A stretch of 64,000 nt of DNA from Rhodoferax koreense (GTDB lineage Bacteria; Pseudomonadota; Gammaproteobacteria; Burkholderiales; Burkholderiaceae_C): contig NZ_CP019236.1 in assembly GCF_001955695.1 (NCBI RefSeq), positions 4,216,001 through 4,280,000 of the forward strand, in the 5' to 3' direction. The translations under genes were made by a program, and so were the position numbers. Shown here one piece after another: positions 57,576-64,000 of this stretch. Below the pieces are notes generated by a model. It made no database searches. It had not been told where the DNA came from and saw only the letters and a list, made by a program, of their open reading frames with translations. Position 1 is the stretch's first letter, and every line of letters starts with the position of its first letter.

Positions 57576-59045
57576 ATGCAACGCATCGACGCCACTTCGG
57601 CCCAGCCCCTGTTCGGCACCGCCGCCACGCGCCGCATCGAACAGGCGGCCATGTCCATGCTGCCACCCCACACGCTGATGCAGCGCGCCGGCCTCGCCGT
57701 GGCACGCCTGGCACTGGCGCTGGCACCGAACGCCGGCCGCATCTGGATCGCCTGCGGGCCCGGCAACAACGGCGGTGACGGGCTGGAAGCGGCGCTGCAC
57801 CTGCACCAGTGGGGCAAGGCGGTGGTGGTGACCTGGCTCGGCGACGAGGCCCACGCCCCGGCCGATGCCCGCGCGTCCCTGCTGCGCGCACGTGGCGCTG
57901 GCGTGGTGCTGGCCGCCGAGGCCCCGCCCCGTCTCGATACACAGGACCTGGCCATCGATGCCCTGCTCGGCCTGGGCAGCCGCCGCGCGCCCGAGGGCCG
58001 CATGGCCGAGTGGATCGCGCGCATGAACAGCGGCCCGGCACCGGTGCTGGCCGTCGATCTGCCAACCGGCCTGAACACCGATACCGGCGCGGCCGCGTCG
58101 CCCACCGTGCAGGCCCGTCACACGCTGAGCCTGCTCACGCTCAAGCCCGGCCTGTTCACGGCTGGCGGCCGCGATGCCGCGGGCCAGGTCTGGCTCGACA
58201 CCCTCGGCGTGGTGGCCGCCGAGCCCGCCACCGCCATCCTCGGCGGCCCTCCCGCCCCACGGCCAAGGGCCCACGCCAGCCACAAGGGCAGCTATGGCGA
58301 CGTGGCCATCGTCGGCGGCGCGCCCGGCATGACCGGTGCGGCCCTGCTCGCCGCGTCGGCCGCGCTGCACGGCGGAGCAGGCCGGGTGCTGGTCGGCCTG
58401 CTCGACGACCGGCCCGCGGCCGCGGGCATCGCCGCAGCGCTGGGCGCGACGCATCCCGAACTCATGCTGCGCGCCGTGTCGGCACTCGATGTAGCCCGGC
58501 AGACCGTGGTCTGCGGCTGCGGCGGCGGCCAGGCCGTGGCGGCGGTACTGCCGCGCCTGCTGGCCGAGGCGCCGCGCATGGTGATCGACGCCGATGCGCT
58601 GAACGCCATCGCCGCGGACGCGGCCCTGCAAACCCAGCTACGGGCCCGCGGCGATCGCGCCCAATTCACCGTGATGACCCCGCATCCGCTGGAGGCCGCT
58701 CGGCTGCTCGGGATCGACACCGGGACGCTGCAGGCCGATCGGCTCGACGCGGCGCGACGGCTGGCCGAACGTTTCGGCTGCGTGGTGCTGCTCAAGGGTT
58801 CGGGCAGCGTCATCGCCGCACCCGATGCGCCGCCCGTGATCAATTCCACCGGCAATGCCCTGCTGGCCACGGCCGGCACCGGCGACGTGCTGGCCGGCTT
58901 CACCGGCGCGCTGCTGGCGGCGGGGCACACAGCCTTCGGTGCCGCCTGCAGCGCGGCCTACCTGCACGGCCTGGCGGCGGACAGCTGGCCCGCCGACACC
59001 ACACTGACCGCAGGCGCGCTCGCCGCCCGGCTTCACGTCCCTTGA
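57576..59045 (+). CDS. nnr: Bifunctional NAD(P)HX epimerase/dehydratase, 489 aa
   Basis: Repairs hydrated NAD(P)H. The N-terminal epimerase domain (about residues 1-220) has 'WIACGPGNNGGDGLEAALHL' and 'AVDLPTGLNTDTG'; the C-terminal dehydratase (about 235-485) has 'SHKGSYGDVAIVGGAPGMTGAALLAA', 'MTPHPLEAARLLG' and 'ATAGTGDVLAGFTGALLAAG', the ribokinase-like nucleotide site. Both halves appear intact. It begins 49 bases after dadA. Confidence 0.93.
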   Translation: MQRIDATSAQPLFGTAATRRIEQAAMSMLPPHTLMQRAGLAVARLALALAPNAGRIWIACGPGNNGGDGLEAALHLHQWGKAVVVTWLGDEAHAPADARASLLRARGAGVVLAAEAPPRLDTQDLAIDALLGLGSRRAPEGRMAEWIARMNSGPAPVLAVDLPTGLNTDTGAAASPTVQARHTLSLLTLKPGLFTAGGRDAAGQVWLDTLGVVAAEPATAILGGPPAPRPRAHASHKGSYGDVAIVGGAPGMTGAALLAASAALHGGAGRVLVGLLDDRPAAAGIAAALGATHPELMLRAVSALDVARQTVVCGCGGGQAVAAVLPRLLAEAPRMVIDADALNAIAADAALQTQLRARGDRAQFTVMTPHPLEAARLLGIDTGTLQADRLDAARRLAERFGCVVLLKGSGSVIAAPDAPPVINSTGNALLATAGTGDVLAGFTGALLAAGHTAFGAACSAAYLHGLAADSWPADTTLTAGALAARLHVP

Positions 59046-59094
59046 CCATGCCTGAAAATAAGCCTCCAACCCCTCTTCACCACGGAGTTCCCGC

Positions 59095-59844
59095 ATGACA
59101 CTTTCCGCGCGCAACCAGGCCATCGTCGACCACCTGCTCGAGGCCCGCCGCAGCAACCAGCCATGGCCCGCGCCATTCGACGAAACGCCCAGCACCGAGG
59201 ATGCCTATGCCATCCAGGCCGCGGTGGGCGAAGCCCTGGGCTGGTTCCCCGAAGGCGCCAAGGCCTGGAAGGTCGGCGGCAAGGGGCCGATCAGCGCGGC
59301 GGCCCTGCCCGAGGTGCTGCAAAGCCCCGCGGCCTGGGCCACGACCGGCCCGGACGAGGTGGTGATCGAAGCCGAACTGGCGCTGCGCCTGGCCCGCACG
59401 CCGACCGGCCCGCAGGACGTGGCGGCCTGCATCGGCACCGTCTGTGTGTCGATCGAGATCGTCGGCACCCGGCTCGTCGGCGGCCTGACCGCGCCGCCGG
59501 CCTGGAAGCTCTGCGACCAGGGCCTGCACGCCGGCCTGGTGATCGGCGCCGAACAGCCGTTTGCGCCCTACGCGGCCTACACGCTGGAAGACTGGGCGCG
59601 CCAGCCCTGCCAGCTGCTGGTCAACGGCCAACTGGTCAAGGAAACCAAGGGCACGCATCCCACCGGCGACCCGCTGTCCGGCATGCCGGGCCTGACCGAA
59701 CACGCGGCCCGCTACACGGGTGGCCTGCGCGCGGGCGACCTCGTCACCACCGGCGCCTGGATCATCGAGAAGGTGCGGCCCGGCGACAAGGTCGAGGTCC
59801 GCTTCGAAGGCTTCGGCAAGGCCGTGGTTCAGCTCTCCAGCTGA
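59095..59844 (+). CDS. 2-keto-4-pentenoate hydratase / fumarylacetoacetate hydrolase-like enzyme, 249 aa
   Basis: Family of metal-dependent hydratases and decarboxylases of aromatic-ring cleavage. 'WKVGGKGPISAAALPEVL', 'VVIEAELALRLARTPTGP' (metal-binding Glu pair, E-A-E), 'SIEIVGTRLVGG', 'DQGLHAGLVIGAE' and 'RAGDLVTTGAW' match MhpD/FAH family hydratases. Other catechol-degradation genes are absent, so the pathway is unknown. The last 16 bases overlap the GntR gene on the other strand. It starts with ATG, behind a weak ribosome site. Confidence 0.82.
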   Translation: MTLSARNQAIVDHLLEARRSNQPWPAPFDETPSTEDAYAIQAAVGEALGWFPEGAKAWKVGGKGPISAAALPEVLQSPAAWATTGPDEVVIEAELALRLARTPTGPQDVAACIGTVCVSIEIVGTRLVGGLTAPPAWKLCDQGLHAGLVIGAEQPFAPYAAYTLEDWARQPCQLLVNGQLVKETKGTHPTGDPLSGMPGLTEHAARYTGGLRAGDLVTTGAWIIEKVRPGDKVEVRFEGFGKAVVQLSS

Positions 59845-60584
59845 GCCTTCAACATCGCAGCCCGCAGCGCCACACCCGACTCCGGGCCTTCACCCTTGAC
59901 CCGCACGCTGGCTGCGCGGCTGGCCCGGTTTTCGCGCATGCGGGCCAGCAGAATCTGCTTGGCGCGAGTCGCATGCGCCGCAGCCAGTGCCGCCGCGCCG
60001 TCGCTGTCGTGTTCGATCAACGCGGCCAAGATCTGCCGGTGGTCGGCGATCACGTGGGTGAAGTTTTGCACCTGGTGGCCGTCGGTGCGCCACAAGGCAC
60101 CGATCAGGCGCCAGTGGCGATCCAGGATCAGGCTGCCGTCGCTGTGGCCGGCCATCGCGTGGATCGCACCGTGGAATTCGCGGTTAGTCCATAGCGAGGC
60201 GGTCGCATCCTGCCGCTCGGCGGCAGCCTCGTAACGCGCCTGGATGGCCTGCAGTTCGGAGAGTTGGGCGGAGGTGGCGCGTTCGGCCGCGCGGCGCGTG
60301 ACGTAGGCCTCGACGAAGGTGAACAGATCGAGGATGTTGGCCACGAAGTCCGGTGTGACCTCGGCCGCCCGTGCGCCCCGATTCGGCTCGGTGGTGACCA
60401 GGCCTTCGGCCTCGAGGCGGCGCAGGGCCTCGCGAACGGGCATGTGCGACACGCCGAACTGCGTGGCCAGCGCATCAATGCGCAGCGGGCTGTGCGGGGC
60501 GAACAGCCCGCTCACGATGCCGTCACGCAATTGCTCGGTGACGTCTGGCTCGCTCAAGGACGACGACGATTTGAAATGCTTCAC
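59829..60584 (-). CDS. GntR family regulator (FCD domain), 251 aa
   Basis: The N-terminal winged helix ('LRDGIVSGLFAPHSPLRIDALATQFGVSHMPVREALRRLEAEGLVTTEPNRGARA') is followed by an all-helical FCD effector domain with likely metal ligands ('FVEAYVTRRAAERA', 'REFHGAIHAMAGH', 'HVIADHRQILAAL'). Start is GTG at 60584. It is convergent with the hydratase gene with a 16-base overlap, so it does not clearly regulate that gene from a shared promoter. The upstream sequence holds TTTGATCAAG (60595-60604), a candidate operator. Confidence 0.88.
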   Translation of the reverse strand: MKHFKSSSSLSEPDVTEQLRDGIVSGLFAPHSPLRIDALATQFGVSHMPVREALRRLEAEGLVTTEPNRGARAAEVTPDFVANILDLFTFVEAYVTRRAAERATSAQLSELQAIQARYEAAAERQDATASLWTNREFHGAIHAMAGHSDGSLILDRHWRLIGALWRTDGHQVQNFTHVIADHRQILAALIEHDSDGAAALAAAHATRAKQILLARMRENRASRAASVRVKGEGPESGVALRAAMLKAQLES

Positions 60585-60724
60585 TTACGGTTTCTTTGAT
60601 CAAGAATAGTTGAACATCTCAATCTCTTCAAAACGGTTCTTTGTGTGCCGCGCATGATAGCCAGCTCTTGGTCAAGAAAACCGACCCTGCTCCGCTGGGC
60701 ATGGCGAGCCCGGGGGCCGCGCCC

Positions 60725-61546
60725 TCAGGCGACCCGAAGCCAGGTCAAGGCCTCGCGCAGCGCCGCCTCGCTGGCCTGGACCGCTACCGCGACATCGAAA
60801 TGGCCCGCGTCCGGGAGAGCCCAGAGCCGCACCGCATCGCCCGCGCGCGCGGCGGCCTGGGCGTAGTCCCGCACCGCATCGGCTGAGACGGTGTCGTCTT
60901 CCTCGCCCTGCAGCAGGGCCTGCGGCACGCCCAGCGGCAGGCGGCGCAGCGGAGAAGCATCGGCGTAATGCTGCGGGACCTCGGCCGGACCGCCCTGCAT
61001 CAGAGGCTCCACCGCGCCATGGCAGCTGTCGGCCGGGCCGAAGCGAAAGCCGTCGAGATCTGTGATCGCGGCCAGGCCGAGCACGCCGGCCACAGGCAGC
61101 GGATCGGCGGCGTACAGCGGGCTCGACGGCGCCAGTCGGGCGCGGCTCGCGAGCCACAAGGCCAGATGGCCGCCAGCGGAATGTCCGGCGACGATGACAC
61201 GGCCGAGGTCCAGCCCCGCCGCCGGCGCGAGGCGGCGCAGATGATCGAGCGCCGCACCCGCGTCGCGCAGCGTGCCGGGCCAGCCGCCGCCCGCATCGCC
61301 GAGCCGGCGGTACTCGATGGTCCAGGTGGCCCAGCCCTGCGCCGTGAGCCAGGCGGCCAGGCGCGTGATGTAGACCAGGTCGTAGCGGTTGCGCCAACAG
61401 CCGCCGTGGATGAGCACGATCACCGGATGCGGGCCGGGGACTTGAGGCAGTCGCAGTTCTCCGAACTGTTGCGGCGCCGGACCGTAGGCGGCGCGAGGCG
61501 CGGGCGCCGGCAGCGGCATGGCGTCGAGTGCTTCCCAGCTGAGCAT
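60725..61546 (-). CDS. Alpha/beta hydrolase, probable kynurenine formamidase, 273 aa
   Basis: Second gene after kynureninase (3-base gap), the position where N-formylkynurenine formamidase is expected. It is an alpha/beta-hydrolase, not the metal-dependent KynB type. Oxyanion-hole motif 'IHGGCW' matches the HGGxW signature of eukaryotic-type arylformamidases, and the nucleophile elbow is 'AGHSAGGH'. The catalytic acid and His are likely in 'LLQGEEDDTVSA' and 'DAGHFDV'. Role in tryptophan degradation is inferred from operon position. Confidence 0.8.
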   Translation of the reverse strand: MLSWEALDAMPLPAPAPRAAYGPAPQQFGELRLPQVPGPHPVIVLIHGGCWRNRYDLVYITRLAAWLTAQGWATWTIEYRRLGDAGGGWPGTLRDAGAALDHLRRLAPAAGLDLGRVIVAGHSAGGHLALWLASRARLAPSSPLYAADPLPVAGVLGLAAITDLDGFRFGPADSCHGAVEPLMQGGPAEVPQHYADASPLRRLPLGVPQALLQGEEDDTVSADAVRDYAQAAARAGDAVRLWALPDAGHFDVAVAVQASEAALREALTWLRVA

Positions 61547-61549
61547 GGC

Positions 61550-62830
61550 TCAGGTCACTGCGTGTTTCTGGTTGAATTCGGGCTTCTGCCATTCGCCCGA
61601 TTCGAGCACTTGGCGCAGGTGCTCGACGGCGTGCCAGACGTCTTCGAATCCGATGTACAGCGGCGTCAGGCCGAAACGCAGGATGTCCTTGTGCCGGCCC
61701 AGGCCGCCGTCCCCCGCGCGGAAGTCGCCGATCACGCCGCGCGCGATCAGCGCCTGCACGATGGCAAAGGCGCCCTCGTCCCGGGTCAGGCAGACCTGCG
61801 AGCCGCGCGCCGCATGTTCGCGCGGCGTGGCCAGGCCCAGGCCATAGCCGCCACAGCGCTGTTCCACGAGCGCGATGAACAGGTCGGTCAGCGCCAGCGA
61901 CTTGGTGCGCAGAGCGGTCATGCCCCCCAGCGGCTCGGCGGCGAGCACGGTGTCCAGCCCACATTCCAGCACCGCCAGGTTGATGATGGGCTGGGTGCCG
62001 CACAGGTAGCGGCCGATGCCGGGCGCGGGTTGGTAGTCGGGCGTGAACGCAAACGGATTCGCATGGCCCCACCAGCCCGACAGCGGCTGCCAGAAACGGT
62101 CGGCGTGCCGCGGGTTGACCCACACGAAGGCCGGCGCGCCGGGCCCGCCGTTGAGGTACTTGTAGCCGCAGCCGATGGAGAAGTCGGCCCGGGCGCCGTT
62201 CAGGTCGACCGGCACCGCGCCCGCGCTGTGCGCCAGGTCCCAGACGGTGAGGATGCCGGCCGCGTGCGCGGCGCGCGTCACCGCGGCCATGTCGTGCATG
62301 GCGCCGGTGCGGTAGTTCACGTGCGTGAGCATCAGCACCGCGACGTCGGCGGTCAGCGCCGCGGCGATGTCTTCGGGCTCCACCAGTTGCAGCGTGTAGC
62401 CGCGCTCGCGGCACAGGCCTTCGGCGATGTACAGGTCGGTCGGGAAATTGCTGCGCTCGCTGACGATGCGCTTGCGCGCGGGCGCATCCTCGGCGGCGAT
62501 GTTCAGCGCGGCGCTGAGCACCTTGTACAGGTTGATCGAGGTGCTGTCGGTGGCGACCACTTCGCCCGGCCGGGCGCCGATGAGCCGCGCGATCTTGTCA
62601 CCCAGGCGCCGGGGTAGTTCGAACCAGCCGGCGCTGTTCCACGAGCGGATCAGACCCTGGCCCCATTCCTGGCTCACGACTTCAGCAACACGGGCGCTCG
62701 CCGCAGTCGGCAACACGCCGAGGGAATTGCCATCGAGGTAGATGACGCCTTCGGGAAGGGAAAACTGCTGGCGCAGCGGGGCCAGTGTGTCGGCGGCATC
62801 GAGTTCTTGGCAGGTCTGGAGCGTGTGCAT
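61550..62830 (-). CDS. kynU: Kynureninase KynU, 426 aa
   Basis: PLP enzyme converting kynurenine to anthranilate and alanine. N-terminal '[13 protein letters not shown]', '[15 protein letters not shown]', '[14 protein letters not shown]', '[42 protein letters not shown]' with the PLP Lys, and '[21 protein letters not shown]'. Length is standard. The tryptophan dioxygenase gene kynA is not visible in the window. A GntR-family gene lies 25 bases upstream on the same strand. Confidence 0.94.
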   Translation of the reverse strand: MHTLQTCQELDAADTLAPLRQQFSLPEGVIYLDGNSLGVLPTAASARVAEVVSQEWGQGLIRSWNSAGWFELPRRLGDKIARLIGARPGEVVATDSTSINLYKVLSAALNIAAEDAPARKRIVSERSNFPTDLYIAEGLCRERGYTLQLVEPEDIAAALTADVAVLMLTHVNYRTGAMHDMAAVTRAAHAAGILTVWDLAHSAGAVPVDLNGARADFSIGCGYKYLNGGPGAPAFVWVNPRHADRFWQPLSGWWGHANPFAFTPDYQPAPGIGRYLCGTQPIINLAVLECGLDTVLAAEPLGGMTALRTKSLALTDLFIALVEQRCGGYGLGLATPREHAARGSQVCLTRDEGAFAIVQALIARGVIGDFRAGDGGLGRHKDILRFGLTPLYIGFEDVWHAVEHLRQVLESGEWQKPEFNQKHAVT

Positions 62831-62855
62831 GGTGGGGTGATGGCGAAGTGAAAAT

Positions 62856-63665
62856 TCAGGAAGCGACTGGTTTGGACGGCCGGCCCCGGCGGCGCGGCGG
62901 CGCGGACGCTGGTTTGGAAACGGTCTCGGCCGGCTGCGAGGACGCGAACACCTGGCTTTTGTAGTTCACGTGTTCGGCCATCAGGGCGCTGGCGCGCGGC
63001 AGGTCGCGTGCGAGTGCGGCCTGCATCAGCGCCGTGTGGTGGTCGGTGGTGATGGCATCGCGCAGTGCGGCCATCGCAGGGCTGGTTTCGCCGGGAGCGC
63101 TGGCTTCTTCACGCAGCAGCGGCACGATCATCAGCACGCGGTGGTGCCGGCGTTCCTGCTCCATGGTCTGGCGGTAGAAATGCATGAGCCAGATGCTGCG
63201 GCCGCCGCCGAGCAGTGCCATATGAAACGCCTGGTGGAGGTCGAGCCATTGGTTGATCGCCTCGTCGCTCCAGCCGGTGGCCGGCAGTGTGCCGCTGTGC
63301 AGGCGGTAATGGGCCAGGATCAGGCCGTCCTCCCAGGCCTTGTCGCCATGGGTGATGGACTCGGCCAGCAGCGGCGCCTCCAGCGCGCGGCGCGCACGTG
63401 TCAGGTCCTCGAGTTCGGCGAGCGACACCGGCGCCACGGCAAAACCACGGTTGTATTCGGTGGTGACGAGCCGCTCGGCCTCGAGCCTCGACAAGGCTTC
63501 GCGCAGCGGCGTCCAGCCCATGCCGTAGGCCGCCTGCAGCGCGGCGGGGCGCAGTGCGGCCCCGGGCGGCAACTGCGCGCCGAGGATGGCCTGGCGCAGC
63601 CGCCGGTAGGCCGCTTCGGTCTTGTTGCCCTCGGATGGATCGGCGCCGATGCTCAAATTTGCCAT
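62856..63665 (-). CDS. GntR family regulator (FCD domain) with AT-hook-like tail, 269 aa
   Basis: First gene of the kyn operon and its likely regulator. Winged helix '[60 protein letters not shown]' and FCD domain with '[11 protein letters not shown]', '[12 protein letters not shown]' and '[11 protein letters not shown]'. The last 15 residues, '[14 protein letters not shown]', contain RGRP, an AT-hook type DNA-binding motif not usual for this family. The upstream region (63666-63720) is strikingly A/T-rich, which would suit an AT-hook. Autoregulation is inferred. Confidence 0.88.
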   Translation of the reverse strand: MANLSIGADPSEGNKTEAAYRRLRQAILGAQLPPGAALRPAALQAAYGMGWTPLREALSRLEAERLVTTEYNRGFAVAPVSLAELEDLTRARRALEAPLLAESITHGDKAWEDGLILAHYRLHSGTLPATGWSDEAINQWLDLHQAFHMALLGGGRSIWLMHFYRQTMEQERRHHRVLMIVPLLREEASAPGETSPAMAALRDAITTDHHTALMQAALARDLPRASALMAEHVNYKSQVFASSQPAETVSKPASAPPRRRGRPSKPVAS

Positions 63666-63720
63666 GGCTAAACTATATATTAAATTTTGATTTTTGCTGA
63701 ATCATATATTTTTAGCCGGG
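63666..63720 (-). promoter_or_regulatory. A/T-rich promoter/operator region of the kyn operon regulator
   Basis: A short stretch with ATATAT repeats (e.g. TATATATT and CATATATT) in an otherwise GC-rich window. It is directly upstream of the regulator start. Exact -35/-10 boxes cannot be assigned. Confidence 0.4.
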
Positions 63721-63731
63721 ATCAAACCATG

Positions 63732-63766
63732 AAAAAAGGCTGGCGAACCGAAGTTCACCAGCCTTT
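63732..63766 (-). terminator. Terminator of the right-edge SDR gene
   Basis: On the - strand: stem AAAGGCTGG / CCAGCCTTT followed by further Ts, 33 bases after the stop of the SDR gene. Confidence 0.8.
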
Positions 63767-63798
63767 GATGCAGCACCTGACGGTGCGAAAACGAGAGA

Positions 63799-64000
63799 TC
63801 AGCCGCGGCCGACAAACGGCATCTTCGTGGCCATCACGGTGTGGAACAGCACGTTGGCCTCGAGCGGCAGATTCGCCATGTACAACACCGACTGGCCGAC
63901 GATGTTCACGTCCATCAGCGGCTCGATGGCGATTTCGCCATTGGCCTGCGGCACACCTTTGGCCATGCGCATGGCCATCTCCGTCGCGGCGTTGCCGATG
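63799..64000 (-). CDS. Short-chain dehydrogenase/reductase, C-terminal fragment (5' end outside window)
   Basis: Only the last 66 codons are present. The end 'EPLMDVNIVGQSVLYMANLPLEANVLFHTVMATKMPFVGRG' is typical of the C-terminus of NAD(P)-dependent SDR enzymes ending in M-P-F-[IV]-G-R-G. The cofactor motif and active site lie outside the window. The gene is followed by a strong terminator and is separate from the kyn operon. Confidence 0.8.
   Translation of the reverse strand, partial: IGNAATEMAMRMAKGVPQANGEIAIEPLMDVNIVGQSVLYMANLPLEANVLFHTVMATKMPFVGRG

Overview
The window is a 64 kb piece of a GC-rich chromosome from a betaproteobacterium, most likely a member of the Comamonadaceae (Burkholderiales). 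The evidence is the codon use, the contiguous rpsB-tsf-pyrH-frr-uppS-cdsA-dxr-rseP-bamA-ompH-lpxD-fabZ-lpxA-lpxB-rnhB block, the iron-regulated imelysin / TonB / PiuC / HemP island, and a family of degenerate intragenic repeats (my recollection is that such repeats are typical of this family). I cannot name the genus. No rRNA, tRNA, CRISPR array, prophage or insertion sequence was recognised.

Layout. (1) 1-4178: end of a penicillin-binding protein 1C gene, a divergent SDR / LysR pair, an FMN-dependent lactate dehydrogenase and a DHH-family phosphoesterase. (2) 4240-16443: an iron-acquisition island, all on the + strand. It holds an imelysin / di-heme oxidoreductase / imelysin / DUF1513 operon, a TonB-dependent siderophore receptor, PiuC coupled to an alpha-hydroxy-acid oxidase, bacterioferritin-associated ferredoxin, tonB-exbB-exbD and hemP. 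Four Fur-box-like palindromes lie in its intergenic gaps. (3) 16594-23432: on the - strand, a GlcG/HbpS-type small protein gene and a 2092-residue lipoprotein that joins a galactose-oxidase-like radical-copper domain, a YVTN propeller, a MauG/peroxidase-like di-heme domain, two PA14 domains and a lectin-like tail. (4) 23661-40032: housekeeping genes (Bax inhibitor-1 homologue, rlmD, glmM, folP, ftsH, rlmE, yhbY, greA, carB, carA), a HipA-family kinase gene (yjjJ type) and a SPOUT rRNA methyltransferase gene. (5) 40029-54530: the outer-membrane / lipid A / translation-factor cluster, all on the - strand. (6) 54776-64000: catabolic genes (amidase, D-amino-acid dehydrogenase, NAD(P)HX repair enzyme, a hydratase/FAH-family enzyme), two GntR/FCD regulators, a kynureninase operon with an alpha/beta-hydrolase in the formamidase position, and a truncated SDR gene.

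How the parts work together. In the iron island the receptor takes ferric chelates across the outer membrane, powered by TonB-ExbB-ExbD. Periplasmic imelysins and heme proteins probably handle iron at the cell surface or periplasm, while Bfd and HemP connect to iron stores and heme uptake. In the large essential cluster, protein synthesis factors, isoprenoid and phospholipid precursors, outer-membrane protein assembly (BamA, Skp) and lipid A synthesis are transcribed in one direction with many overlapping start and stop codons. The most unusual items are the 2092-residue oxidase/peroxidase-like fusion, a family of about seven degenerate ~50-60 bp repeats inside genes (six in the same reading frame, one supplying a stop codon), and a 30-bp tandem duplication of the end of the DUF4149 gene that repeats its stop codon.
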